Below, one piece after another: positions 8,096 to 17,560 of a stretch of DNA of 64,000 bases; within the stretch, counting starts at the first letter, position 1, and each line of letters begins with the position of its first letter. The position numbers were made by a program, and so were the translations under genes. Under the pieces are notes generated by a model that searched no databases, was not told the origin of the DNA, and was given only the letters and a program-made list of their open reading frames with translations. The stretch comes from HTCC5015 sp051747425 (lineage in GTDB: Bacteria; Pseudomonadota; Gammaproteobacteria; HTCC5015). Where the stretch lies: contig JBNJGD010000007.1 in NCBI GenBank assembly GCA_051747425.1, positions 56,550 through 120,549 on the forward strand, in the 5' to 3' direction.

Positions 8096-9181
8096 GTGGA
8101 AGTCAACGAAGCACGAGAACTTTTCAAACTGGACGGCCCCTGCCAGCAGGAGGAGCTGGAGCGCCTGTACAATTTTGAAAAGAATCTGCTCCTGCAACGC
8201 CTGGCGGACGACGCCAGTGAAGAGGAACTGGCCGAAGTCCAACAACAGCTGGAAAACCTCGAAGCGGCCTATTCCACCCTCTCCACCGTGGCCGCCGCGT
8301 CGCGCAACGACACCATTGAAGACGACGACGATTCGGAGGATGGAGACGGCAAGCAAAAGCTGGTCCTGCTCGGCTTGATCCTGGCACTCCTGATCGCCGC
8401 CGCACTGGGCGTCAACCATTTCCTGTCCAAACCCGCCAGCGATTCGGGCCAGACAACCAGCGGGGAGTCGCAAACCGACAAACAGCCCGGCGGCGACAGC
8501 GACCCGGCCAAAGACAAGACCCTGAGCTACCAGGAACAGCAGGAACAAAAAATGATCGCCACCCGGGACAGCGCTCGAAAGCTGTTGCGCCAGTGGAATG
8601 CGCTATCCAAACAATACAACTTGCAGCTCAGTGAAGACCTTCGGGAAACCAAGGAAAACGCCGAAGCTTATGCCCGGGAACGCAGCTACAGTCAGGCACG
8701 CTTCACCTACAATGACCTGATCACCAGCCTGCGCGAGTACATGAAAAAAAGCGAAGACTACCTGGCCGTCTACAATCGCTTCCAGAACCTGGCCAAAAGC
8801 TGGGAAACTATGGCCCAGCGCGAGGATTTCGCCTTCCAGCAACACGCCAGTAACAAGCAACAATTTGAAACCATTCGACAGGAAATCAGCCGGGGTGAGA
8901 CTACCAGCCTGAGTGTGGGTGAGCTGGAGAAAATCAACTTTACCTACACCAAGCTGCTCGAGCGCGGCAAGCAGATTATGGAACTGCGCAGCGAATATCG
9001 CCCGCTCAAGGCGCGCTGGGAAGAGGAGGTCCTGGGGTCAGCGTTTTACACACTGACACCAGCCACAAAGGAGTTGATCGAACAGGCCGAGACCAGCCCC
9101 CTTCCCGCCGCTCGCTTCGAACATCTGCGGGACGAAGTCTTCCCCCGCCTGATCAATCACTTCAAAACAGCCAAAGACTGA
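8096..9181 (+). CDS. Uncharacterised membrane-anchored coiled-coil protein
   Basis: A 361-residue product with a GTG start. The N-terminal 65 residues are helical and resemble a short J-like or helical-bundle module (EARELFKLDGPCQQEELERL and QQLENLEAAYSTL). An acidic linker (EDDDDSEDGDG, about 75-85) leads to one transmembrane helix (about 89-108, LVLLGLILALLIAAALGV) and then a long helical, probably periplasmic region with coiled-coil character. Topology is N-in by the positive-inside rule (KQK before the helix). It follows the two paralogues in the same direction and ends flush against the convergent tgt gene. I cannot name a function; a membrane platform for the two upstream proteins is a guess from position only. 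Confidence 0.75.
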   Translation: MEVNEARELFKLDGPCQQEELERLYNFEKNLLLQRLADDASEEELAEVQQQLENLEAAYSTLSTVAAASRNDTIEDDDDSEDGDGKQKLVLLGLILALLIAAALGVNHFLSKPASDSGQTTSGESQTDKQPGGDSDPAKDKTLSYQEQQEQKMIATRDSARKLLRQWNALSKQYNLQLSEDLRETKENAEAYARERSYSQARFTYNDLITSLREYMKKSEDYLAVYNRFQNLAKSWETMAQREDFAFQQHASNKQQFETIRQEISRGETTSLSVGELEKINFTYTKLLERGKQIMELRSEYRPLKARWEEEVLGSAFYTLTPATKELIEQAETSPLPAARFEHLRDEVFPRLINHFKTAKD

Positions 9182-10303
9182 TCAGACTGAGCCGGGCATT
9201 GCCTCGGCCACTTCATAGCGGCGATAAAACGCCTGCGCATACTCCACCAGCCGCCCTTCGGCAATGGCCTGGCGAAGGTCGGCCATCAGCCTCTGGTAGT
9301 AGTGGAGATTGTGAATGGTGTTCAGCCGGGATCCGAGCATTTCATTGCATTTATCCAGATGCCTCAGATAGCTGCGACTGTAGTGGCGGCAGGTATAGCA
9401 GTCGCAGTGCTCGTCCACGGGCCGGGTATCCCGGGCGTTTGCCGCATTGCGGATTTTAACCACACCGTTGTGGGTGTAGAGAAAACCGTTGCGGGCATTG
9501 CGGGTGGGCAGAACGCAATCGAACATGTCGACACCGCGCAATACCGCATCGACGATGTCTTGGGGCTTGCCCACGCCCATCAGATAGCGGGGACGGTCCC
9601 CGGGCATGTGCTCGACGGTCACATCCAACACATGGTTGCGCTCCTCTCTGGGCTCTCCCACCGATAACCCGCCAATGGCATAGCCATCAAAACCGATCTC
9701 GCTCAACCCCCTCGCTGAAGCCTCGCGCAAATCGGCGTACATGCCGCCCTGGATAATGCCGAACAGGGCCGCCGGGCTGTCGCCGTGGGCGGCCTTGCTG
9801 CGCGCCGCCCAGCGCAGGGACAGTTCCATGGAATCCCGCGCCTGCTCGCGGGTGGCCGGGTACGGCGTGCACTCATCAAAGATCATCACGATGTCGGACC
9901 CCAGGGCGCGCTGTACCGCCATGGAGCGCTCGGGGTCGAGCTCGATGCGGGCACCATCGACGGGCGACTGGAACACCACGCCCTCCTCGCTGATCTTGCG
10001 CATCTCGGCCAGGCTGAACACCTGAAAGCCCCCGGAATCGGTCAGGATGGGACCGTCCCAGTGCATAAAGTCGTGCAGATCACCGTGGGCCTCGATAATG
10101 TCGGTGCCAGGCCGCAACATCAGGTGAAAGGTATTGCCGAGAACGATCTGGGCGCCGAGTTCGCGCAGCTCCTCGGGGGTCATGGACTTGACCGTGCCGT
10201 AGGTGCCCACCGGCATAAAGGCCGGCGTGTCGACCACACCGCGCTCAAAAGTCAGTCGGCCACGGCGGGCGTCGCCGTCGCGGGATTCAATCTCAAACTG
10301 CAC
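9182..10303 (-). CDS. tgt: tRNA-guanine transglycosylase
   Basis: Tgt exchanges guanine-34 for preQ1 in tRNAs with GUN anticodons, the step before QueA. Visible motifs are GVVDTPAFMPVGTYGTVK, TDSGGFQVFSL with the catalytic aspartate region, the substrate loop GGLSVGEPREE and the zinc site CDCYTCRHYSRSYLRHL. The start is chosen as the GTG at 10303: it sits 6 bases after GGAGG and gives MQFEIESRDG, matching the usual family N-terminus, whereas the ATG at 10309 directly abuts the GGAGG. Either way the start lies inside queA, so the two genes are coupled. Normal length of about 373 residues. Confidence 0.95.
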   Translation of the reverse strand: MQFEIESRDGDARRGRLTFERGVVDTPAFMPVGTYGTVKSMTPEELRELGAQIVLGNTFHLMLRPGTDIIEAHGDLHDFMHWDGPILTDSGGFQVFSLAEMRKISEEGVVFQSPVDGARIELDPERSMAVQRALGSDIVMIFDECTPYPATREQARDSMELSLRWAARSKAAHGDSPAALFGIIQGGMYADLREASARGLSEIGFDGYAIGGLSVGEPREERNHVLDVTVEHMPGDRPRYLMGVGKPQDIVDAVLRGVDMFDCVLPTRNARNGFLYTHNGVVKIRNAANARDTRPVDEHCDCYTCRHYSRSYLRHLDKCNEMLGSRLNTIHNLHYYQRLMADLRQAIAEGRLVEYAQAFYRRYEVAEAMPGSV

Positions 10304-11333
10304 GGGCATCCTCCGCCGGTTCAATCAACATGGCGTCACCGTAACTGAAAAACCGATAGCGCCGGGCCACCGCGTGTCGGTAGGCGTCGATCATCCGTTG
10401 ATAACCACCAAAGGCCGACACCAGCATCAGCAGGGTCGAGCGCGGCAGGTGGAAATTGGTCACCAGGGCATCGACAAAGCGAAAACGGTAGCCGGGTGTA
10501 ATAAAAATGGATGTTTCACCGGTGAAAGGCATCGGCACCCTGCCCTCGGGCAAACTCTCCAGGGCGCGAACCACCGTCGTGCCCACCGCCACCACCCGGC
10601 CACCACGCCGGCGGGCGGACTCAATAGAGCGACAGGTCGCCTCGGACACCTCAATGCGCTCGCTGTGCATGGTGTGATCCTCAATTCGCTCCACCTTGAC
10701 CGGCTGGAAAGTACCGGCACCGACATGCAGGGTGATGTGGGCCACTGCGACGCCCTTTGCCCGCAGGGCATCGAGCAGCGCCTCGTCAAAGTGCAAACCG
10801 GCGGTGGGCGCGGCGACGGCCCCGGCTTTTTTAGCGTAGACCGTCTGATAGCGCTCCTCATCACTGGCCTCGTCGGCGCGCTCGATATAGGGCGGCAGGG
10901 GCATGTGCCCGTACTCGCCCAACCAATCAAGGACGCTGCGCGAATCGTCAAAGCGGACTTCAAACAGCGCGCCCTGGCGGCCGCTGACCTCGGCCCGAAT
11001 GTCGCCCTCCAGTTGCAGCAGCGTTCCCGCTTTGGGACTGCGGCTGCAGCGGATATGGCACAGGGCGCTGTGCTCTCCGAGCAGGCGTTCCACCAACAGC
11101 TCCAGCTGGCCGCCGCTCGCCTTTTGGCCAAAGAGCCGCGCCGGGATCACCCGGGTGTCGTTGAGCACCAAAAGATCCCCCGCCTTGAGCAGGTCGAGGA
11201 TATCGGCAAACCGGCGATCCACCGGGCCTGCACCCGCGGGCAGGTGCAGGAGGCGACTGTCCCGGCGCTGCGGCAGCGGCTGCTGGGCAATCAGCTCACG
11301 AGGCAGATCAAAATTGAAATCGTCTATATTCAT
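10293..11333 (-). CDS. queA: S-adenosylmethionine:tRNA ribosyltransferase-isomerase
   Basis: QueA transfers and isomerises the ribosyl group of SAM onto preQ1-tRNA, forming epoxyqueuosine. The 346-residue protein begins MNIDDFNFDLPRELIAQQPL and contains DSRLLHL, VLNDTRVIPARLFG, AAPTAGLHFDEALLDAL and NFHLPRSTLLMLVSAFGG, all family landmarks. The start at 11333 is set by the conserved N-terminus. The 3' end overlaps the tgt start, so queA-tgt are coupled in one pathway operon. A short gap separates it from mutL upstream. Confidence 0.96.
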   Translation of the reverse strand: MNIDDFNFDLPRELIAQQPLPQRRDSRLLHLPAGAGPVDRRFADILDLLKAGDLLVLNDTRVIPARLFGQKASGGQLELLVERLLGEHSALCHIRCSRSPKAGTLLQLEGDIRAEVSGRQGALFEVRFDDSRSVLDWLGEYGHMPLPPYIERADEASDEERYQTVYAKKAGAVAAPTAGLHFDEALLDALRAKGVAVAHITLHVGAGTFQPVKVERIEDHTMHSERIEVSEATCRSIESARRRGGRVVAVGTTVVRALESLPEGRVPMPFTGETSIFITPGYRFRFVDALVTNFHLPRSTLLMLVSAFGGYQRMIDAYRHAVARRYRFFSYGDAMLIEPAEDARAV

Positions 11334-11362
11334 GGGGCGCGGATTATACAGGCACAGGACAA

Positions 11363-13180
11363 CTACTGCCCGCGCATAAACAGCTTGTCGAGCTGATCGA
11401 TGCTCAACTGGGTCCAGGTGGGCCGGCCGTGGTTGCACTGGCCGCTGCGCTCGGTCTCTTCCATCTGCCTGAGCAAGGCGTTCATTTCGGGCAACGACAG
11501 TTGCCGATTGGCGCGCACCGAACCGTGGCAGGCCATGGTCGACAAGACCTCATTCATGGCCTCCCGGATTCGCTCCGAGCGACCGTGGGTCATCCAGTCC
11601 GAGAGCACATCGCGCACCAGGCTCTCGGCGTCGCCACTGGCCAGCAGGGCCGGCACCTGGCGAATACGCAGCCCTTCAGGAGCGGTGCGACTGCACTCAA
11701 AGCCAAGCCGGGCAAATTCCTCGTTGTACTCTTCGGCCAGATCCGCCTCGCGCTCACTGACATTGATAGCGATGGGCACCAGCAGGGGCTGGGACTGGAC
11801 GCCCCGGGCCTCGTAGTCGGCCTTGAGCTTTTCGTAAGTCACGCGCTCGTGGGCGGCGTGGGTGTCGACAATGATCAGCCCTCTGGCATTCTGGGCCAGC
11901 ACATAGAGGCCGTGGAGCTGGGCCAGGGCATAGCCCAGCGGATGTTGCTCGTCGTCCTCCGGCCCCGGCGCATCGGCGACCGGCGCCCCGCTCGAGGCCG
12001 ATTGGTAAAAGGCATTGGCGCGGCGGAAGTCCTCCCGCGCAGCGACACCACCGGCGCCCTCCGAACTTCCCGCTTGCAGGCCGAGGGGCATGGCGGACTG
12101 CTGCGATGGGCCGGCGTCAAAATCGACCGGGCTTCCGGCATTGTGAATGTCGTCACGGCGGGCAGCACCGCCCTCAAAGCGACCGGCCCGGGTGTCCGCC
12201 AAAACCTGGTGGAGGGTACGGAATAGAAAACCGTGGACCAGCTGGCCGTCACGAAAGCGCACTTCGTACTTGGTCGGGTGGGCGTTGACATCCACCAACC
12301 GGGGGTCGATTTCCAGACTCAGCACATAGGCCGGGTGGCGCCCGTGAAAGAGAACATCCTGGTAGCCCTGTCTGACCGCGTGGGTCACCAGCTTGTCGCG
12401 GACAATGCGCCCGTTGACATAGAAGAACTGTAAATCGGCCTGGCTGCGGGAAAAGTTGGGCAGCCCCACCCAGCCCTGGAGCCGTAAACCGGCGGCCTCG
12501 TGCTCGACATACAGGCACTGCTCCATAAAGGCGCTGCCACAGAGCTCGGCCACCCGCTTTTCCATGGTGACCCGATCGCCGGAGGGCCGCAATTGCAGTG
12601 TCACCTTGCCATTGTGCCGCAAGGTGACGCCCAGGCGCGGTGTGCCCAAAGCGATACGCTTGACCAGAGTCTCGATGTGCTTGTACTCAGTGCGCTCGGT
12701 GCGCATAAACTTGCGCCGGGCCGGGACATTGAAGAAAAGATCGCGCAACTCAATGGTCGTTCCCACCGGGTGTGCCGCCGGTTTCAGGGCCCCGCCCTCG
12801 GAGTCGGGCGCCAGGCACCAGGCGTGATCATCAGACTCGGTGCGCGAGGTCACCGTCATGTGTGACACCGAGGCCATGCTCGGCAACGCCTCCCCGCGAA
12901 AGCCCATGCTGCGCACCTGCTCCAGGTCGTCGAGACTGGCAATTTTGCTGGTGGCGTGGCGCTCCAGCGCCAGAGGCAGGTCGTCCCGGGTCATGCCCCT
13001 ACCGTCGTCACGAATGCGTATGCGCTTGAGCCCACCCTGTTCAAGATCGATTTGCACCTCCCCGGCGCCGGCGTCGATGCTGTTTTCCAGCAACTCCTTG
13101 ACCACGGAAGCCGGGCGCTCGATGACCTCGCCGGCGGCGATCTGGTTGATCAGTTGATTGGGCAGACGCTGAATGGGCAT
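11363..13180 (-). CDS. mutL: DNA mismatch repair protein MutL
   Basis: MutL links MutS mismatch recognition to strand excision. The 605-residue protein has the GHKL ATPase motifs near the N-terminus (AAGEVIERPASVVKELLENS, DDGRGM, GFRGEALPSM) and the variable linker, here glycine/alanine-rich at about 335-400. The C-terminal dimerisation domain (LGYALAQLHGLYVLAQN) ends in MACHGSVRANRQLSLPEMN and CNHGRPTW. The endonuclease motif DQHAAHER appears as DTHAAHERVTYE, lacking the metal-binding endonuclease set, as expected of a MutH-type lineage. Start MPIQRLPNQL at 13180. A terminator separates it from amiB upstream. Confidence 0.96.
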   Translation of the reverse strand: MPIQRLPNQLINQIAAGEVIERPASVVKELLENSIDAGAGEVQIDLEQGGLKRIRIRDDGRGMTRDDLPLALERHATSKIASLDDLEQVRSMGFRGEALPSMASVSHMTVTSRTESDDHAWCLAPDSEGGALKPAAHPVGTTIELRDLFFNVPARRKFMRTERTEYKHIETLVKRIALGTPRLGVTLRHNGKVTLQLRPSGDRVTMEKRVAELCGSAFMEQCLYVEHEAAGLRLQGWVGLPNFSRSQADLQFFYVNGRIVRDKLVTHAVRQGYQDVLFHGRHPAYVLSLEIDPRLVDVNAHPTKYEVRFRDGQLVHGFLFRTLHQVLADTRAGRFEGGAARRDDIHNAGSPVDFDAGPSQQSAMPLGLQAGSSEGAGGVAAREDFRRANAFYQSASSGAPVADAPGPEDDEQHPLGYALAQLHGLYVLAQNARGLIIVDTHAAHERVTYEKLKADYEARGVQSQPLLVPIAINVSEREADLAEEYNEEFARLGFECSRTAPEGLRIRQVPALLASGDAESLVRDVLSDWMTHGRSERIREAMNEVLSTMACHGSVRANRQLSLPEMNALLRQMEETERSGQCNHGRPTWTQLSIDQLDKLFMRGQ

Positions 13181-13203
13181 GGCGGCATTGTAAACGATTG
13201 GAC

Positions 13204-13228
13204 AAAAAAAACCCGCCATCAGGCGGGT
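13204..13228 (-). terminator. Rho-independent terminator after amiB
   Basis: On the minus strand, acccgcc-tgat-ggcgggt followed by eight T is an ideal hairpin plus U-tract. It lies between amiB and the mutL start, so mutL probably has its own promoter or depends on read-through. Confidence 0.85.
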
Positions 13229-13281
13229 GGGAATAGAGGGGCCAACCCAGGGCTACGCCACGAGGTCAGCCAAGGAGACCA

Positions 13282-14484
13282 TTATTGAATCGAGGCCAGT
13301 CGCTCGTTGCGATCGCGGCGGTTCTGCTCCGCCAGCCAGGTGCCGGGCGGCGCCTTCTTGGTGAAGTAGTGGCGGACGCCGCGAACAATCGCTCGCGCCA
13401 TGCTGTGCTGATTACTTTCGTCGAGTAGCTTGCGCGCCTCGGAGGGGTTGGTAATAAAAGCCGTCTCCACCAGTACCGAGGGAATATCGGGCGATTTGAG
13501 CACCAGGAAGCCGGCCTGCTGCACATCGCGCTTGTGAAGCTTCTTCACTCGGCCGAGCTGGCCCAGAATCTGGTCGCCCACTTCCAGGCTCGACTGAATC
13601 GCCGCCTTCTGCGAGAGATCCATCAACACCGAGGCCACCAACTCGTCCTTGTCGGCCAGACTGACGCCGCCGAGCAAGTCCGCCGCATTCTCCTGTTTGG
13701 CCAGCCACTTGGCGGCCTCGGAGGAAGCACCGTTGATCGACAGGGCGTAGACCGAAGCGCCGGAGGCCCGCTGATCGGGGAAGGCGTCGGCGTGAACGGA
13801 GATAAACATGTCCGCCTGTTTCTGACGCGCCTTGACGATGCGCTGGCGCAGGGGAATAAAGTAGTCGCCATCGCGAATCAGTTCAGCTCGCATGCCCTTT
13901 TGCTGATCGATGTAACGCTTGAGCTTCTTGGCGATCTTGAGCACCACATCCTTTTCGTAAAAACCGCCGTGGCCAATAGCGCCGGGATCCTTGCCGCCGT
14001 GGCCGGGATCAATGGCCACCACCACATCGCGCAGTGTCTCGCTATCGGGCAGTGTCTTGACCGGCTCCCGATCACCGCTGACACCGGACTCGTAGAGGTC
14101 GATTACCAAGCGGTGGTGACCCGCCGAGCCGGAGGGCTTGAGCAGAAAACTCTTGGGGCGGACGCGATCGCTGGTATCGAGCACCAGTCGCAGATCGTTG
14201 TCGTTGCGCATGGCGCTGCGCAGGCCACGCAGGACGCGGGCTTTTTGCATTTCACCCTGATTGAGCTCGCGCCGCAGTTTGGCGCCTTTGACATCGACCA
14301 CCACACGCTCGGGCTTGCTCAGAGTAAACAGGCTGTGATCGACCGGGCCGTCGAGATCGAAGACCACGCGGGTGTAATCACCCTTGTTGGCCACCCGCAC
14401 ATCGGTGACCTCCGCCGCTTGGGCGGCGTTGGCCGACATCGCCAACAGCACGGTACTCAGAAGAACTCGGGTCAGTGACTTCAC
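13282..14484 (-). CDS. amiB: N-acetylmuramoyl-L-alanine amidase with AMIN domain
   Basis: A periplasmic zinc amidase that splits septal peptidoglycan during daughter-cell separation. The 400-residue product starts with GTG and a Sec signal peptide (to about residue 23, NAAQA). An AMIN domain (about 25-125, VTDVRVANKGDYTRVVFDLD) targets the septum, and an Amidase_3 domain follows. The catalytic domain shows VAIDPGHGGKDPGAIG with the zinc histidine and FISVHADAF with the second histidine. VLVETAFITNPSEA supplies the catalytic glutamate. A helix before the HAD motif probably gives EnvC-type autoinhibition. No LysM is visible at the C-terminus. The tsaE-amiB-mutL order matches AmiB of enterobacteria. 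Confidence 0.93.
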   Translation of the reverse strand: MKSLTRVLLSTVLLAMSANAAQAAEVTDVRVANKGDYTRVVFDLDGPVDHSLFTLSKPERVVVDVKGAKLRRELNQGEMQKARVLRGLRSAMRNDNDLRLVLDTSDRVRPKSFLLKPSGSAGHHRLVIDLYESGVSGDREPVKTLPDSETLRDVVVAIDPGHGGKDPGAIGHGGFYEKDVVLKIAKKLKRYIDQQKGMRAELIRDGDYFIPLRQRIVKARQKQADMFISVHADAFPDQRASGASVYALSINGASSEAAKWLAKQENAADLLGGVSLADKDELVASVLMDLSQKAAIQSSLEVGDQILGQLGRVKKLHKRDVQQAGFLVLKSPDIPSVLVETAFITNPSEARKLLDESNQHSMARAIVRGVRHYFTKKAPPGTWLAEQNRRDRNERLASIQ

Positions 14485-14595
14485 GCTCTATCCACCCCAA
14501 CACCTTTAATCGTTCACCCGAGTTTGGCCCCGGGACAATTAATTTGCAAGTTTTTCCAGTAATTTTAACAAGATAGCGCAAATTTCTAATAACGA

Positions 14596-15060
14596 TTATA
14601 GGCTTTTAAGGCGCTCAATTTCCCGCTCCGGCACAGCATCTGGGGTTTCAACCACGATCTTCCTACCCATATCTTGTGGTGTGAGAGAAATGCGCCAATC
14701 GGCGTCGGGCAGTACACCCTCACCGCGCTGCGGCCACTCAAAAAGGCACAGGGCGCCCTCTCCGAGGTAGTCGCGCAGGCCCATGGCCTCGAGTTCCTCG
14801 GGGTCGCCCAAGCGGTAAAGATCAAAATGGTAGAGAGGTACCCGGGTGCCCTCGTAGGGTTCCACCAGGGTGTAGGTGGGACTGCGGACGGCGCCCCGGT
14901 GGCCCAGCGCCTGTATCCAGGCCCGGCTTAGAGTTGTCTTGCCGGCACCCAGATCGCCCTCCAGATAGACGATGGCCGGCGCCTTGACCTGGTCGGCCAG
15001 CCAGCCACCGAAACGCCCGGTGGCCGCCTCATCGGCGGCAAAGTATTCAATACGGGACAC
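14596..15060 (-). CDS. tsaE: tRNA threonylcarbamoyladenosine biosynthesis ATPase TsaE
   Basis: TsaE is the ATPase that drives turnover of the TsaBD complex making t6A37 in ANN-decoding tRNAs. The 154-residue protein has Walker A EGDLGAGKTTLSRAWIQ at about residues 34-50. It also has SPTYTLVEPYEG and HFDLYRL, and Walker-B-like ALCLFEWPQRGEG, all typical. The start is GTG (SRIEYF). It follows nnr after only 3 bases, and a 111-base gap separates its end from amiB. Confidence 0.95.
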   Translation of the reverse strand: MSRIEYFAADEAATGRFGGWLADQVKAPAIVYLEGDLGAGKTTLSRAWIQALGHRGAVRSPTYTLVEPYEGTRVPLYHFDLYRLGDPEELEAMGLRDYLGEGALCLFEWPQRGEGVLPDADWRISLTPQDMGRKIVVETPDAVPEREIERLKSL

Positions 15061-15063
15061 GAC

Positions 15064-16554
15064 TCAGGGATTAACCAGCTTGTGCAACTGGGGCAGCAAG
15101 TCGGTGGCCAGCATGCCGCGTTGCCCGGTGGCCCGGGCCACCCGATCGCCGGCCAGACCGTGAACATAGGCGCCGCAGGCGGCGGCGCTGGAAAGAGGCA
15201 CACCCTGGGCGACAAAACTGGCAATGACACCGGTCAGGGCATCACCCATACCACCGGAGGCCATGCCGGGGTTGCCGGTGTCGATCAGGTCGAAACCGTA
15301 GCTCGACTCCTCACGGGGCTGCGTCACCAGTGTGCCCGCGCCTTTGAGCACCACCACCGCATTGTAGTGATTGGACAATTCGCGGGCCTGGGTAAAGCGA
15401 TCCTTTTGCAGAGCCACGGCATCGGTGCCGGCGAGTCTCGCCGCTTCGCCCGGATGGGGCGTCAGAATCCAGTTCTCGCGCTGGACGAATTCCCGGGCCA
15501 GCAAATTCAGCCCGTCGGCATCCACCACCAGGGGCGTTTGGCTTTCCAAAGAAGCCCTGAACACTTCCTCTGCCCAGGTATCCTGCCCCAGACCGGGGCC
15601 AACGGCGATCACATCGGCGCTGCGCGCCAGAGCGTTGAACTCGCGCAGCTCGGTAATCGCGTGGCACATAATTTCAGGCTGGGTGAGATTGAGCACGGCG
15701 GCGTGGCTCTGGCGGGTGGCAATGGAGACCCGTCCGGCCCCGCTGCGCAAAGCCGCCTGTGCCGCAATCAGGGCGGCACCTGACATGCCCCGATTGCCCC
15801 CAACGATCAGCACATGGCCGCACTGACCCTTGTGGGCCGTCTTCGGTCGCGGGCTGAGGGCTTTTTGCAGATCGCTGTGGATGACCCGCAAACCCGAGGG
15901 GTCCACCGGCTGAAAAACCTGGGCGGGGACCTCGAGATCGTTAAAGAACAACTCGCCACAAAAATCGGGCGCCTCGCCACTGAAGGCACCGCGCTTGAGA
16001 CCGATAAAACTCAAGGTCATGACGGCATTCACCGCAACGCCCATCACAGCGCCGTTGTCGCCGTGAACGCCACTGGGCATGTCGATGGCAATCACCGGGG
16101 CATTGTAGGCATTGACGGCCAGTATCAACTCGGCCAACTCGCCCTCCACGGGGCGAACCAGACCAATACCCAGCAAACCATCCACCAGAATATCCCACTG
16201 CTCACCCAGGGCCTCTCGCCCGAGTACCCGCCCGCCGGCTTCGAGCCAGGCCGCCGCGGCGCGTCCCGCGGGGCCCTCCAGCGTCGCCGGATCCACAGTC
16301 GCCAGTACCGCCACTTCCATACCCGCCTCGGCGGCCAGACGGGCGACCACATAACCGTCACCGGCGTTGTTGCCGCCACCGCAGAGCACCAACAATCTCC
16401 GGCTGCCGGGGTATTTTTCCCCCAGCAATTTAAGCACCGCCTCGCCGGCTCGGGCCATCAGGGTATCGGCGCCGCCCTGGACCGCACTTTGGGCCAACTC
16501 ATCCAGGTGGCGTACCTGGGCGACGGTGTACAACTTGCTCGGAATTCGTGCCAT
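15064..16554 (-). CDS. nnr: Bifunctional NAD(P)H-hydrate epimerase/dehydratase
   Basis: This enzyme repairs hydrated NADH and NADPH. The N-terminal epimerase domain (YjeF_N, about 1-215) carries VLCGGGNNAGDGYVVARLA and AIDMPSGVHGDNG. The C-terminal ADP-dependent dehydratase domain (about 230-490, ribokinase fold) has VGGNRGMSGAALIAA, LTPHPGEAARL, VVLKGAGTLV and the NPGMASGGMGDALTGVIA signature. At 496 residues it is the usual fused form (E. coli YjeF/Nnr). It is encoded immediately before tsaE in an apparent operon. Confidence 0.95.
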   Translation of the reverse strand: MARIPSKLYTVAQVRHLDELAQSAVQGGADTLMARAGEAVLKLLGEKYPGSRRLLVLCGGGNNAGDGYVVARLAAEAGMEVAVLATVDPATLEGPAGRAAAAWLEAGGRVLGREALGEQWDILVDGLLGIGLVRPVEGELAELILAVNAYNAPVIAIDMPSGVHGDNGAVMGVAVNAVMTLSFIGLKRGAFSGEAPDFCGELFFNDLEVPAQVFQPVDPSGLRVIHSDLQKALSPRPKTAHKGQCGHVLIVGGNRGMSGAALIAAQAALRSGAGRVSIATRQSHAAVLNLTQPEIMCHAITELREFNALARSADVIAVGPGLGQDTWAEEVFRASLESQTPLVVDADGLNLLAREFVQRENWILTPHPGEAARLAGTDAVALQKDRFTQARELSNHYNAVVVLKGAGTLVTQPREESSYGFDLIDTGNPGMASGGMGDALTGVIASFVAQGVPLSSAAACGAYVHGLAGDRVARATGQRGMLATDLLPQLHKLVNP

Positions 16555-16595
16555 GAATCGCTTACCTCGTGTGCTTTATCTCTGCGCGCCCCGTT

Positions 16596-17546
16596 CTAGC
16601 GCAAGCTCGGGGGCGGAGCCAGTGTTTCTACCAGTGTACGCGCCGCCGAAGCGCCCAGGCGATCGGCAAAGCGGGTAAAGAAATCCTGTTTGGGGGTGTA
16701 GTCCACCAGCTCCTCGGTATCAAAGGATTCACGGGCGATCCCCCGAATATCGCCGAAGCCGTCGACCAGGCCCAGCTCCAGGCTCTCCTCGCCGGTCCAG
16801 ATATAGCCGTTGAAGAGACTGTCGTCCTCGGCCAGGCGCTCACCCCGCTCGGCATCCACGGCGGCGATGAATTGCCGGTGTACATTCTCCAGCATCGCCT
16901 CGTAGCGATCCACATCGTCCTCCCGCTCGGGCAGAAAGGGATCGAGAAAGGCCTTGTTGTCACCCGAGGTGTAAATGCGGCGTTCAATGCCCAGCTTTTC
17001 AATGGCCTCGACAAAACCGAAACTGCCACCGGAAGTGACCCCGATCGACCCCACCAAAGAGGCCTCGGCGGCGAAGATCTTCTCGGCTCCCGAGGCAATA
17101 TAGTAGGCGCCGGAGGCGCCGATGTCCTCAATCACGGCGTAGACGGGCTTCTCGGGATAGAGCTCTCGCAGGCGCAACAGTTCGGAGTAGATCAAATCGG
17201 ATTGCACCGGGCTGCCGCCGGGACTGTTGATACGCACCAACAGAGCTTTGGAATGCTTGTTCTCCATGGCATCGCGCAGGGCGGGAATCAGGAAGTCGGC
17301 ACTGGCCACGGTCTCGGGCGCGATCATGCCGTTGACCTGAACCACCGCCACATGGTCGCCGGCCGCCGAGGCCATTTGCTTGCCCTGCCCCACGAGCACT
17401 ACCAGAATAAAGGCCAGATAGGCAAAGGCCAGCAGCCATATGGCGATGCGCCAGCGGCGCGCGCGGCGCTGTTCGTTGACGCCGGCCATGGCTACTCGCG
17501 TCAGCAGATCTCTTTCCCAATTTTCGGGCTTCTTCTCTTCGGACAT
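16596..17546 (-). CDS. sppA: Signal peptide peptidase SppA-type S49 protease
   Basis: A membrane-bound serine protease of family S49 that degrades cleaved signal peptides. The 316-residue short form has one N-terminal membrane helix (about 33-52, IAIWLLAFAYLAFILVVLV). The catalytic domain has RINSPGGSPVQS, the nucleophile region EDIGASGAYYIASGA and the downstream lysine in YTSGDNKAFLDPF. VGSIGVTSGG is also conserved. It is a single catalytic copy, not the double-length E. coli form. Located between the Gph-like phosphatase and nnr. Confidence 0.9.
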   Translation of the reverse strand: MSEEKKPENWERDLLTRVAMAGVNEQRRARRWRIAIWLLAFAYLAFILVVLVGQGKQMASAAGDHVAVVQVNGMIAPETVASADFLIPALRDAMENKHSKALLVRINSPGGSPVQSDLIYSELLRLRELYPEKPVYAVIEDIGASGAYYIASGAEKIFAAEASLVGSIGVTSGGSFGFVEAIEKLGIERRIYTSGDNKAFLDPFLPEREDDVDRYEAMLENVHRQFIAAVDAERGERLAEDDSLFNGYIWTGEESLELGLVDGFGDIRGIARESFDTEELVDYTPKQDFFTRFADRLGASAARTLVETLAPPPSLR

Positions 17547-17560
17547 CGTTCTTTTGCCTT

